A stretch of DNA of 64,000 nt from Sclerodactyla briareus (taxonomy: Eukaryota; Echinodermata; Holothuroidea; Dendrochirotida; Sclerodactylidae), in assembly GCA_026419785.1 (NCBI GenBank), contig JAODTK010003455.1, positions 336,365 through 400,364 on the forward strand. Reading direction: 5' to 3'. This document shows, one piece after another, positions 26,801 through 41,300 of this stretch. The notes below the pieces were generated by a model. The model did not search any database. It was not told where the DNA came from and saw only the letters and a list, made by a program, of their open reading frames with translations. A program made the position numbers and the translations under genes. Numbering within the stretch: the stretch's first letter is position 1; every line of letters begins with the position of its first letter.

Positions 26801-29800
26801 CGAGCAACACGCCCACCGGAGAGTGAGAAACAATGACGGAGTATCATCCACATAGGATGCCATGTCTGTTAATTGATGTCATGCTAAATTTTGCTGTACT
26901 GGAAAAGTTTAGCACTTGTAGTCCCACCCATCACCTTTTGTGCCCTGTGAACACTTTTCTGTGTAAAGAAGATCGCTTTCACTGTTATCAGAGGAACTTG
27001 AGTGGTAGGGGGGTCTTTTTTTTTTTTTTTCAAGTCTTTGGAATGACTGGACCCCAACCCTAATGCACTCCTCAATTGCATGATACACCTACACTGCCTC
27101 GGACAAGGAGAATTATTGCACTTTGGTGGGTCAACAAACTGGGTGGTGAACTTACTCACTCTGACCCCTCTGTCAAATAATGGCAAGTGACACAACCCAC
27201 GTTCACATTCAAGCAAACAAAAAGCATAATCTGTTGTACGAATGGGGAAAAAAACTGAGTAACAATGACTGACCCCTCAGTCACTGACAGCATTAGTACA
27301 ATGACCCATGAGGGTGTCACCTTGCCATTGGACAATGACTCTACAATGACTCACTCTCTCCAGGGTAACAGGGGTGCATCATGTAATGGACAATCAGTAA
27401 CTAGTTTACCATACTGTTGAACATGACGGCAGTTATCTCTGTTGCATCAGTAGCCTCTGTTGGAGGTGACCACCGTATTGCACAGTGGCAAGAAAATGAT
27501 AACCTACATGGGCTGTGTCTCTCGCTAAATGGAATGTATGCAAAGTGGAATGTAGGGCAGAAGCGTGGCGGAGCGGTTCAACGACACTTTGTATGTAAAC
27601 ATTCAAGTTAGCAAATCGGAGGCCAATTAGGTCTCATTAGAGAATCCCTGATTGATCGTGGATGAGCATTGGCAATAATGTGCCTTCTTTCCCTTGTTTA
27701 CTGCTCAGATGATACTGAGGCAGAGATGTTACCCCCAATCCTAGCCTTACCAGGTCCGCCATTTTACATCCCTATCTGAAGAAACAATCAGTGTACTCTA
27801 GGATTTGACCACTTCTCAGACCATGGATTGAAGGGTCCCGTCTATCTTGACCAATAACAGCAGACCGACAAGACTAATTGCACACATCACCCCCAACAAA
27901 TCCCAGAAACCCACTGCATTACAGTAGAATCATTAGGTGGAGGGCCAAGTATAGCCACCTCGCCCAGTGAATGCTGTAACTCCAACTCAGAATGTTTTCT
28001 TGCAAATCATCACTGATACTGCTCTGTCACTAATTCCACTCTAAAAGACAACACTGTGTGTCGTACCAATCTAGTGGGAACAAAAAGTGACCCAGTACAA
28101 CACGTCCCCTCATTTACATGAATCATTCACCCCCAAGTGAACTCCCCACGGTTTTCCGATAGGATCCGTAGGCAGGATAGGATCTTATACGATTCAAGCA
28201 CTCTCTGGATGGCAGGCTCAGAGAATCCAAAGAGGTCCTCGCCAGTGAGGTAGTACGGGAAGAGGTTGATCATGTCAGCCTCCTGCCTCAGCTTAGCTAT
28301 GTGCTCCAACCCTTGTTCCCTACAGCTGTGGAGGAAGGAACAATGCTTGGTCATGCTGTGTGAAGCAGTACAGTCCTATTTCATATATGGTCATTCAAGT
28401 AACCCTCTTTATCTCGAGAGGAGAATACCATTTGCCAAGTTGTAGGAAGTGCAGGAGGAAGTTGAGCAGTTTCACGTTAGTGGCTTAAGGAGCATGTTGT
28501 GAGGGTGAAGTAAAAAAGTATGAGCTAAAATCATCCTAAATCTTGAATCAGAGTCAGATAACAAGTGTTAAGTGCTACCACAATACGTTGTTTAAGGACT
28601 TGACCGACGGCCACCAGGGTTTCATTGTGAGTGGGAGATTTTAGGAGTGAAAGAGAGACTCTCATACACAGTAACAATGAACAGCCCCAAATCCCACAAT
28701 GCTTGGAGGAAGGAAGTATCTTGGATTTTGTTTTTGAGATGACTTTCAAATTGATAGGGAATCTCTCTTCCCTCCCTCAGTGACTGTCTGAGGGTCTGAG
28801 CAGGCATAGCATCCTGGTGCAGGATGGTTATGGAGGGAGGGGGACTGGGGGGTGGATAGGTGGTGCAGTGCTCAGAGATACTTGGCACCACCAGTGTGTC
28901 AGAGGATCTAAGCAGGCACCAGCATCCTTGGTGCCAGGAATGGTATGAGGGAGGGGGGGGGGCTGGTTGAGGATCTTGGCCCCACCTGAGTGTTCAGAGG
29001 ATTGAGAGGCACCGCATCCTTGGGACATGGATGGAATGGAGGGAAGGGAAGGGGGGGAAGGGTGGTGTAGGTGGCACGGCTCAGAGATTCTTGGCCCCAC
29101 CTGTGGTATCAGGATTGAGCAGGCACCAGCATTCTGGGACAGAATGGTACGGAGGGAGTGGGGGGACTGGCAAGGTGTGGTTATAGGGTGCAGCCTTACC
29201 CTTGGGTGATATCCTGCAGCTATAGGTCCTCGTGTCCCTGCTCCACACCTTGATGAGAAGCAGGGTGAGCCGGCGTCGTCATACACCCGACGCTGCAGTA
29301 GTACTGCACGCTGTTGGATGAATGAATGCTCCCGTATAGGCGAACAGTCTCGTAACCGACCTATCAACACAAAAAGCCCCCGAGCGGACATAAGAGTTGA
29401 TAATGATACTGAGTTTGTAGTAACCACTTCCCTATGTCACGAAAATGCTCATCAAAGAGCAGCACAGTTACACTGATCATTAGTGACTTGTCCCACAAAT
29501 AGAACCTTCTACACGAGATCTATTCCTACTGGAGATGTTGCTAATTATGAGAGCTCTGTCTTACCTGAGGGGAAATATGTTTTTCAGGCGAGTTTTAACA
29601 GGAAATTTCTTGACTATATAGCAAATTCCTGGATCAACTTGCGTAGATAACAGACGGGACTCTGGTTGTTGTTGTCAACTGATCGTGCAAAGGGCATTGG
29701 ACAGTGTGTTCATTTCAGGTGTGCTCCCATTTGATCACCACCCCATAAATCCCAGGTCACAAAGTGGACTCTGGGTCTGGGTATCTCACTTGGATTATAT

Positions 29801-32800
29801 AGAAAATAATGAGGAAAGTCAGCCAACTAGTGAGTCATTTTTAGGAATCAGTTAAGTCATCTAAATGACTGAGGGGTGCATCAATGTACAACAATTGTAC
29901 GACCCACCTTTGACAGTGACTATAGGAGGTACATCATACAATTGAAAAGTGCATAACTCTACAAGAGAGCGTACTAACTGGATAGATGGCAGTGCGGAGT
30001 GGGAATGCTTGCATTTGATGAGGTAATAGATGGCCCATGCCCTTCGGGAATGAAAGATGAGGCTTCCAACTCTCAGCGTGTGAGTCCTCTCTGTCTGTTG
30101 CATAATACTGTACGAGCAGAGAACATAGGCAGTATAACTATAGGAGCTTGAAGACACAAAACAATTTCCACTACACCTTGTGTACACTTTAACAGATATT
30201 TAGCATATGACAGTATTATGAAACACGTGCTCGCTCGTTGAAGGCTACTTTTGTGCTCACTAATCAAGCAAACTGCCGTGTGATAAAACTTTGAAACTGA
30301 CTTTTTCCGAAGATCTAATAGTGATTGATTCATAGGAACAGCCCCAATTGATAATTTCTGGGAGTATGAGGTGGGAGAAGTTCATAAGCTTAGGCTTAGC
30401 CTCTGTAGGGAATTGTGTACTAACAAGCAGCTAGATGAGGGGGAACAGGCTATGTGCCCTCTACCATATATATACGTACCTGGCGACCTGTCTGTGTTCA
30501 TCGCGGCTGATGTAGACCCTCCTGAACACGATGTGGGAATCAAGGGTGTTCTCAGTTGGTTTGGACGGAGAATGAAGCGGACACAACATCGTCTGTTGAC
30601 AGATACGAAGTAGCCAGTATATTGTCACAATATTAACAAAGAAGATCTTGTGTCTGAATTTTGCTTGCTCAGAAAGTCATGAAATCACCACTTTCTAGAA
30701 TGGGACACTTCAATTTTAAGCTTTTTAGCTCACTTGAAACACTTGCCCCCTAGCCATTTCCTTTATAACAAAGAGCCTCAAATTTTAATTTACTCACAAA
30801 TTTTGTACAGGGATAATGGGTTACAAAGGCCTATTCTGCTCTAAATTACTGTAAACTAGTCATCACAACAACGTAGCATGATTTCAAGCCTGTAGCAAAC
30901 AGTTCTGGCAGTGCAATCATTCAATTTTTTTGCATCTAATTTTCAATATTCCATCTCTTTCTTTGTCAGGGTTTCAAATTTGAGGGCAAAGTATCCCTAG
31001 CCCTTGAGTGAACTCCTGTATGGTCCTATCTGTGCAGCTTCTGCTTTTTCTTTCTTTTCACAGTGATAGACCAACAAATTTTTTTGACCTATTTGTGGAA
31101 TGCCCTCCTACTGAAGCGTTGGATCGTGAGATCATGCACACAGCATTTCCCCATTTGTAAAGAAATCTGGAGTGAAGGGCAGTGCATAACGAGAGATTTT
31201 TCATGGGGGTGGGGGGGGGGGGGGGTGGGGGGGGGGTGGGGGTTTAAGTTCGTAACCCACTGGAAGTGCGCCCTTATGAATTACCCTCCCCCTTCTTATG
31301 GGATAAGTACACTTCACGGGCCCCTAAACACATCGCGGCTGCAATATGCGCTAAATAACAGCTGCAAAACCTCTACTGAGCTGCAACCAGAAAAAGTTTT
31401 TGTTTTAAAAATTTATTATATCACTTGGGTTCTGACCCCAACCCCCCCTCCCCGTGGGTATGCCACTGGCGAAGGGCCACATTCAAGAGATATTATTTTA
31501 TGTGATCGTCTCATCACGTTAAGGTTGCTAGTTCTATCTTATCACCTTCAATATACAACCCAGCCAAAGCTGAATCCCAGTCTCCTGGCTTATATTCCCC
31601 ACACAACTGGGGTATTTGTTACAATGAGTCAGATTTGTGGAAAAAGGTAAAATGATGCACTCGTGCTGGTACATTAATGAATGCATACATATCAGATGTG
31701 TTCGATTCCCTAAGCCTTCCAAACTCACCTTCGCAAATTGCAGTGTGAGAGAATATCTATAAATCAGCCAATGTATTCATACAAGACGTACGGTAATCGT
31801 GGCTATTGATCCACTGTTCCAGAGCAACGGAGGTAACCTTTTTACCACTGAGTTTTGTTGGGAGGGGTGACAACTCTGTTAATCCCAGAGTCATCCTCTA
31901 ATAAAAGAAACGCCGTCTTTCTAGGCAGATATGGGCGCTCACATGTTTCGAGCTGCTTCACTCTCTATTTTCTGCGGTATTCATGCTGTTTTTATATTTT
32001 TAGTTCTTGTTGTTTCTAGCAGCTCTCTTGTCGTTCAGATGTTCATATATTTTATCACTTTTTGTAAAATACTTACCTTAGTTTTTCTTTGTGTTTATGA
32101 CCTGCTTATTTCTTCTGCACTTAGCATATTTACTATAAACAGGAGGCTCTTGTCCATTGTTCCAAAAATACCAAACTATTCTTCTTGTGAAATAGACAAA
32201 TTGATCACATCTCCTTTTATGTAGGCATCGCTACTAACCTTGTCTTTGACGAACATACAGTGGTCCTGTATCGCGCACCAAAGTGATAGACGTTGCCGCA
32301 CCGGAGCTTATGGCAGGATACGGTGGCGCCGGGTTTGCAGCAGTAGCAGCACTTGCACGGCGTGGCCCCGCTTCCCCGTGCGAATGTTCATCAGGGCTCC
32401 GTTCAGTGTCTCGTAGACGTTGTCGGACCACAGAGCGCAGTTGAGGTGGACCCAGAGGCCCACATCAATGTTCAGGAGCGGGCGGTCCCGTCCGTCTCCC
32501 CATCCCCCACCCCGCCACATAGGTACAGGTCGGGCGTTCCTGCAGCTTGGGTTTTTTTTTTGTTCATGACGAAGGTGCCGAGAGCTTCTTCATCAACTGG
32601 CGATAGAGGAAATAAAATAAATTCAGTATAACCACTTGCAAGAGCCTCTAGTTTCAAAGCTGTTCATTATTCATAGCTCCACATTTTATGTAACAGTTAA
32701 CAGGTGAAACACAATTGGTGTCACCTTTAAGAAGGTAACTGGTATAAGACACTACTGAATAGTGACTTTGTCACTGAGATGTATGTATGTAGCTATGGGA

Positions 32801-35800
32801 ATGTAGCTACAAAATGGGCAGTGCTGGTGGGTGGAGCCTGGACTTCAGTCTGACCACCGGCCACTCACAGCAAATGTAGGCCTTGCCAACCAGCATGAAT
32901 AATGAATTCATCATTTCACTCCTTAAACAATGGTCAAATGCCATAATTGTCACCTGATTATTTAACGACTGAATTGTACCAATTTCTGCTGGCACTAAAA
33001 TCTGGCTAGCTACGTCCTTGTGTATGTATGTATGCACTCATAAACACTACCATAACACCTACTGAATCTGGGAGAACGATCCCGCCCTCGGCAGTACCCG
33101 GAGGTCAAAACTTAGCAGTAGGCTTCCTGAAACATCCTTCATGTAGAGCTGGGAGACAGGCTGGATGCGCGCCTGCTGGACAGCCAGTGGGAGCGCCCCT
33201 GGGCCACACCTGTTTGCCTGAAGAGTAGAGGGCACGATCTGAGGTGGGAGTCCGTTGATGCCCTAACAAGTATTCCCAGATTTGTGTTGAGGAAGTGGTT
33301 ATGAGTGTGCATATACGTATGCCCGTGGACGCGTGTGACATGTGTAAGATGCGGATTTGGAGTGCGTGCACTCATGAACACTACCTTAACACACAGTAAA
33401 TATGGGAGGGCGATCGCCACCTTTGGAGCACTCGGGCAGCACCCAGAGGTCGAAACTTAGCAGTCCGCTTCCTGAAACATCGTCTATATAGGAGCTGGGA
33501 CATCACACTGACCGCCTGCTGAGCAACCAGTGGCAGAGCCCCCGGGCTCCACGTGGTCGCCTGAAGGGTAGAGGGCACGATCGGATTGGAAGTCGGCGTT
33601 GCCTTAACGAGTATTCCCAGATACGCATCAAGGAAGTTGTTATGAGTGTGTGTGTACGTACGTACTTATGTAACAGACAATTACCTCATCAGCATCCTCC
33701 TCCACCTCGGGCAGTGTCTGACGTTTTGGCAGCATTGACACCATCGTCCACTTCCTCCAACGCCTCATCTTTATCTTCTTGGGCTGTGGCTGTTTGGTAA
33801 AAAGCGTGAGACACAATGTCAAAATTTTCCATTCAACATTCTGAAATGTAGGCCAACTGTATACATGAAAAAAAAAAAGTTGCCCAACATATATTCAACT
33901 TACTATTTATTGCAGTAGCAATAACGATGAGATATGTACTACTGCGCCACAAACAAAAATTTGATTGTGATATCTTCTACATATTTTACTTTCAAACATG
34001 CATCAAGTGGGTGGGGCATCTGAGGCAAACAGCTGAGCAGAATTAAAGGCACAAGAGGAAGAAGAAGAAAAAGAAGAAGGGACAGCTGATTCCATGGATA
34101 ATGGTTAGAATAGAATAAATTAATGGTTGGCCGATTGATTGAATTAAATTTATCAACACATACCATATTCACTCTAAATATGGCCCCATTTCCATGAGTT
34201 TTGCTGCCCCCATATTGTTTCCCAGCAGAGAACAGAGATGGAGTGGAGCATAACAGAGTCCTGCATCCTCTATTTGAGCACCAGGCCAAATAAAATGCCA
34301 AAGAAACCTCATCACTCACGGCATTTTCATCATCGCCAGTAGTGTTCTTCCTCCGTAAGCCTGTCTTGACTCCTTAGATTCATCTTTGCCCCCTCCTGCA
34401 GCCGTTAGATGCAAGCAGCAGCTGCCTCCTCTGCCTCCTTGAGAACTGCTTTAGGGCAGGATCACCTTAACTGGAGGACGGGACACCGGTGGTTCCGCTT
34501 CAGGCTGCTTCGCTGTTGGCGCAGGGGGGTCTGGTGGTGGTTTAGCAGCCACCGGTGGGACAATGGGAGGCGTCTTTGAGGTCCTGGGTGAAAGAGATGC
34601 GGGTAGTGGGGAGGTGGGCAGGGACCCCCGCGACGCTGCCGGGATGGCACCGGTGATGTTCACGTTCGGGGGAGGGGTCATGTTGTCCCCGTCATCACCA
34701 CTGGCCTGGGGGTCCACCGCTTTGGTCACAGGGTCCTTGGCCTGTTCTTGGAGGGTCCTTCCGGGAGAGTGTGAACTGCAGGTAGCAGGTCGAGCTGCAG
34801 AAGGGGTAGCTGTTTGTGTCGTTACTGGTGGGGTCAAGGGGCTTGTGTATCCCCTCCCCGGGGGGTATCATCACATCGCACTGCTTGCAGAACCGGGCCT
34901 TTCCCGTCACGTCGCAGGCTTTGAATGGGCGGGGCAGAGAAGGCTTCACTTCCACTGATGTGCAGGAGCGTGGTACAGCTGTAAGAAAATGGAGATTTAT
35001 CATGCATAAAGCAAATTGATTGGCAGCAGCAACTACTCCTTGATACAATGGCACACATTATACATTATTTAAACGGTATAATACTGGATCTCAGCCAGGG
35101 TTTGATTCATTATGAAATATCTCCATTTTCTATGTTTAGCATGTGAGCACATGTCCAGTTGTGACTTTTCCACATTTTGGTGTCCCCTTTTACATATGAA
35201 CCCTCGGTTGAAATGTTTCAGGATCATTGGGCCTCAAAGGCAGTTTCAACACCCATGGCCTATTGTGCCCCGGCTATGTCCTTTGCCCTCAAAACCTTCA
35301 TATGGCAAAGAATGCCTTCATCAGTCCGTAAACATTGCTACCATTTTGTTCACTCCATCATAGAATGACTTACTGAGAAAGGAAAGGCAATTTTCGCACA
35401 GTGGCCTATTGTGCCCTCAATGACTGTTTGACCTTCACATGGTCAGAAGATGTCCACAAAGGTCAATGAACATTGTGTCCAGTTTTGGTCAACATCTATC
35501 GAAAAATGACTGTTTGGGGTGTGTAATGCTCCTTTTTCATCAGATGTACTGTTTTGACAAATCGCACTCCAAATAGCAAACAAGCTGAAAGAGCACCACA
35601 CAAGGAACATTATGATAGTTTAAAGAAAATCAAATACTTCGAGGAAAAATACATTTTGGAATCTTACACCTTGCCCTATAGTGCCCCCCTTTAATGACCG
35701 TTGGAATTCACAGGGGGTCACTGCCCTCATGGGTCAATAACGAATTGTGTAAAAGATTTGATCAACATTCATTACAGCACGGTTTGAGGCCATGGGCAAT

Positions 35801-38230
35801 TTCATACAGTGGCCTGTTGTGTCCTTTTAATGACCTTGTCAAAGATGTCCAAGGTCGATGAACAATAGGTCCAAGTTTGCTGGTTTGAATAAAAAGCATC
35901 AGAGTGATAACCAGGATCTACCACCCTTTAGAGTGGCACACCATGAAATAATCACAAACCACCCGCACGAGCCACTCGACTCACCAGGTTTCGGAGCCTC
36001 GACGACCTCCTTGGTCCCCAATGTCTGCCTCTCACCAACGGCGCGACCAACTCGTAGGTCCGGGCTCGACGACCCGCAGGAGCTGGATATGGACCCAAGC
36101 ATTTCCTTATGTTCCTGTCATGGCAGCGTGCCCAGGTGAGGTTCACGTGGACGCAGTTCCTCATTGCTTGCCCTTGGCAGGTTTGCTCTGATGAAAACAG
36201 TCACGATGTAAGTTAGGTTGTGGCTATCGCCTGGCTTTCAATTTCATATATCGCGCGGACATTTTCCGCAGCATTCTCAAAAACTAATTCCATTGTCCAA
36301 TATTTTTTTTTTTCTGGGGAGGGTGGCTGAATCAGAATTCCAGGAAAAATTTTTTGGTCACACCAAAGAGTGTAAGGAAATGAGGAGCCGGCACAGAACA
36401 ATGTGATTCCGGACAGTCAAAGTGTATCGCGTAAGTATTCTTATCTCAAATTTCAGATGTCCCGTTCCATGAAAAGGTTGACATTTCTTGAAGAATGTCA
36501 CGGTAATTTTCCCTGATTTCAAGACTTGAGATGCATAGTACCCCGCCCTTATCATTTGAATCCCTGTCTGTGACATCTCTCAAGCTAGCCAGGTGAGCCA
36601 TCAATGATTATTACAAGAACCTAAGCATGTTTTCCACATCTCTTCTGGCAACTTTGCTTTTTTTCCAGCCGTGTGGCAATAGGTTGCGTTTCCTTGTCCT
36701 GTGTTCGGATCAAAGTGCTGGAATGAGGCTTGTGTTTGTTGGCTATATAGAGACATGATTGTCTGTAAAGTCTGTGACACACATTACATCATCAAGACCT
36801 AACAGCCTTGAGAGACTGATATCTCTGTTCCAGTTAGATGATGTATGTCATGGCCATGAGAGAAAAAATGCAGCAGTCAATGACAACAGAGCTCGTCCGA
36901 ATCTTGCCATATGCGCAATCTTATGTTCAATCACACGGTGGATATCTAAACCAACTTCTACCACGCACTGGTCGCGCAATGAACGAGATAGATTAGTACT
37001 ATGGCACATTGAGGATGTAGCATAAAAAGTACCAGTTTGAACAAAATTTTAAGCAAACGTTGATCAAAGTGAACAGGAAACCAAACACTCTTTTGGGTAA
37101 CACGGTGCCTTAAAAGACCAGGCAACAGGACCAGACTCGTTGTAGTAAATGCGCAAATTGTTCTGGTACTCCGTACTCACGCAAATGAAATGGACTCTGC
37201 TATTACTCCCCAAACAGATTCAGCAATGTTTTCATTGACACCAGTGCAGACTTGTGTACTCATACTCGGGATTCAGCCAATGTACTCCTTCGGGACCCAG
37301 AAATTATGGGTACACATGTACTCCACTACAAGTCGACATGTACTACAAAATCAGCATCCTTGAAATTCCTCGTTCTCACCGATCATGTTTACCTGAAGTG
37401 GAACAATACATTGAGTCAATGAAATCCTTCGAATCTTCTCTGCTTACATCTGTGTCATCTGGCTAATCTTTTGTGGGACAGCTGCTTGGGTGTCATATTT
37501 CTCAGCTGAGTCTATTTCTCAGGATTGGCACGGTATTTAGTACTGTCCATACATTTCATAGCAAATGGGCAATCCTAGCCAGGTTTCCACTCAAAGTTCC
37601 AGTTACGGATGCATTCAATGGTACCTCTGCATTGGTCATATTTCATTCAACCATCAGTTTTTGAAAACCAACTGATTATTTACCCATGCTATGTGAATAG
37701 AATAGAGTGCCAATAGCACAGTAGCTCACCCGTTAATATATCATAACTGATAGTATGCTATTACAAGTAAATGTGTTTTTGATTGGTCAGTCATTCCACT
37801 GTGTGTCAAACTGATTTGGTATTGACGCTACTCTCTTGAATCATAGCGTTAAAAAAAATATTATTGACTGTTCTTTGTCCCACACTTTAGTATATTTATT
37901 TAAGAAGAGAACTTGTCTCGCCTATTGAATAATGGACGGATCCGTTTGCAAAAATGGCCCTCTTGGCCAAAATGACCCCTAGATGACCTTGAATCTCAAT
38001 TCGGGGCTGGAACACCCCGTATGTACCCTTGGTCCACCGGATACTACTGACCAAGTTTCATGATGAACATCTGATTTTGAACTTTAGGAGAAGCATTTTG
38101 CCGTTTTTCGCACAAGGCCGACATTGAAACCCCTAGATGACCTTTACCTCACCTTCCCAAACCCAGATCCCCTTCACTCAGTGATCACTGTGACCAAGTT
38201 TCACCAGGAGACAGACATACAGCAACAGAC

Positions 38231-38305
<75 letters not shown>

Positions 38306-41300
38306 TAGATAGATAATATATAGAGACCGTTCTCATTTCGCTGAGCGCCCATCCTCCGTAAATCGCCCACCCAAACTATTTGCCAAACTCTGTAAATATG
38401 AAGTTGATTGCGTGGCTGAAACGCCTGAAAATATTTTCCGTTAGCTTCGGCGTTCATGCAGAATTGAGGGGGCAATGGTTAGGTGGTGGCTGCCTATGTG
38501 TGCGTATATCTATAGCCCATCCATAGTTTGAGCCTGTTATTGTATGCGAACTTGCATACATATAAACTAGTTAGTTACGGCTGAATGAACAAATGTTTTC
38601 GTGAGTTCATTTTTCTTGGAAAGGCGGGTTGGGAGAAAAGATGCAACTGCATGTGGAATAACACACATTGTACACAGTGTATCCTGCAAAGAATCGCAAC
38701 CCAAACAAATATAAAATAGATGTAAAGTTATCCTCTCGTAAGCGCCCATCCTGAACTTTGCAAGCGCCCTGGGCACATAGCGGAATGAATACGTAGCCAT
38801 CTTGCTGTGGTGACTAAAATTCTCCTGAAAGTCACAGATGAAGTGCATAAGTATACTCCCCTGATTCAGGCAAGAACAATGCAGACTTCAAACTGCTAAA
38901 CCACAAGGAGTTTACCTTTCCTCGGTGTCGGTCTGATGATGGGAATGTTCGGCGAAATCAGCCCGGGCGAGCAGCGTCATCTCGGTGCGCTCTTTGTGGC
39001 AGCCGGAGGCCCTTCATCCTGGAGGTCTCCAGGGGCTCTCCTCCTCTAGTTCCCCCGGTGATGAGACTGGCCAGCTCCCCCAGGGAGGGGGTGGACCCCC
39101 TGGAGTTGGGGCCAGGAGGACCGCCGGTCCGGCCAGTGTAGGCGTGGTTGATGGTCCTGTGATCGTCCGCTGGTGTGACTGCATCTCCTGCATGATCTCA
39201 TCTCCAGTCATGACTGTGACCTCAGAGCTCTTGCACTGTCAGGGCATGGACAAAAACCAGATGCCTGCTTGACTAAGGAAGAAGCAAGATTTATCCAAAT
39301 TGTCAATGATCAATCTGTAAATTTCAAACCTTCGACATGGAAACACTTTCTGCATACAACTAACCAACTATGACACTGACCATGAGCAGCCTGCTAGACG
39401 GGGATCGGAGGATTGCGACCACTCGACCAACAGAAATTTTGGCAAAGATTATGGACAGTTCCGTGAGAGAAACATTTTCTCTTTGTGAGACTATTTTCAT
39501 TAATTGGAATGCAATCGCCCCAGAATACACGCTAATCAGAGTTGAGCTCATGAATCAATAGCCCAGCGACGTTAGTTATTCTTGACTGATGATCATCGAC
39601 TTCCAATGATATTTGAAATCTACGAGATACCACAGAAATTAGATCCTGATCGAGCTATGTATTGTGCACTTATCATGTTGCAAGTTTTTTGCTGTCCGGG
39701 GACGTCAGTCCAGACCCTAAAACAATGTACTTATGAGAAACCCATTGTGAGCTTCATCCACCCAGGTTCAGACAAGTTATTATGTTTACAAATTGAAATT
39801 GCCAAAATATGGATTTTTTAAAATGTTATGGTTTCACACAAATTCCCATTATTTCACCGAATGTGCCCTCCAAACAGAACCCAAACAATATGGTTCTTGT
39901 ACTGGCCCATAATAATCCACATACAATTTCAAACCTTTCCGACTAGGTATTTGTGTGGGGGATTGAGATTTTGAAGTCAGATGATCTTTGACATGACCCC
40001 AAAAAACAATAGGGAATCATGAATACGCATTGGAGTGGGGACCAAGGATAAGACTTCTCCACCCAGAAGTCACATACATACACACTTGACATGACTTGAC
40101 AAAAATTGATTGAGCCGAGGAATCAAAAAGCTCTTCTATACCACTTGACTAATTGATTGCCCTACCACATACTATTGACAAACCAGAAAGTCAAAAGGCT
40201 TAGTGATTCCTGACTCTTTCTGCCAACCTCTAGCTAGACACGAGACAAATGGAGATTGCACCAGCTCATTATGGGCAACATAACAACTGGCAAATTTCCC
40301 GTTTATCCCAACAACCAATAGGGTTCCTATATTCTTGATAGGAAAGCTACACATTGAATTTAAAGATTTCCAGACTTTGACCTATGGTGACCTCAGATGA
40401 CCTCTGACCTGACCCCAAAACATAGGGTTCATGTACTCATCATGGGGAACACACATACCAAGTATGAGCTTCATCCATCCAGGCGGGGTCGAGTTATCGT
40501 GTTTACAAGCCAAATTAGCCAAAATATCGACTTTTCACGAATTTTCTATTTTTGACCAAAATTCACCCCCGACCTATACCAAAAACAATAGGGTTTCTGT
40601 GCTTCCCATAAGAAAGCTACACACCAAATTAACCTGATGCGACCCCCCCACCCATTTCTGGATTATCGGTTTTTAAAAGGCTTTCAGACTTTGACCTCTG
40701 ACCTGACCCCAAAACATAGGGTTCATGTACTCATCATGGGGAACACACATACCAAGTATGAGCTTCATCCATCCAGGCGGGGTCGAGTTATCGTGTTTAC
40801 AAGCCAAAATTGGCCAAAAATATCAACTTTACACAACACAATTTTTCGTATTTGGACCAAATTCACCCCCGACCTCTACCAAAAACAATAGGGTTTCTGT
40901 GCTTCCCATAAGAAAGCTACACACCAAATTTCAACCTGATCAGCGTCACCCTTCTGGACTTATCATGTTTACAAGGTTTCAGACTTTGACCTCTGGTGAC
41001 CTCAGACGTTCTCTGACCTGACCCCAAAACATAGGGTTCATGTACTCATCATGGGGAACACACATACCAAGTATGAGCTTCATCCATCCAGGCGGGGTCG
41101 AGTTATCGTGTTCACAATCCAGCATTACAAATACATACATACACAAACACTGTCATGACTGCATAGATTCCTCTGACTTCGTCAAGGATAAAAAAACAAC
41201 TGTGCAATGGTCAGTAAATTATTCACTTTAGATGAATCTGAAATCTAAATCATGCAACAACAACAGTACCTCTAATGGGAGGTAACTAACATGCCCGAAT

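Noticed and set aside
28828..29427. 199-codon minus-strand open frame
   Set aside because: Mostly minisatellite sequence; only its first 160 nt overlap the FYRC exon, in the wrong frame for much of it.
31063..31650. 195-codon plus-strand open frame
   Set aside because: Runs through a long G tract and a dispersed repeat; low complexity and no homology.
34563..34958. 131-codon plus-strand open frame
   Set aside because: Antisense shadow of the Pro-rich part of the cysteine-cluster exon.
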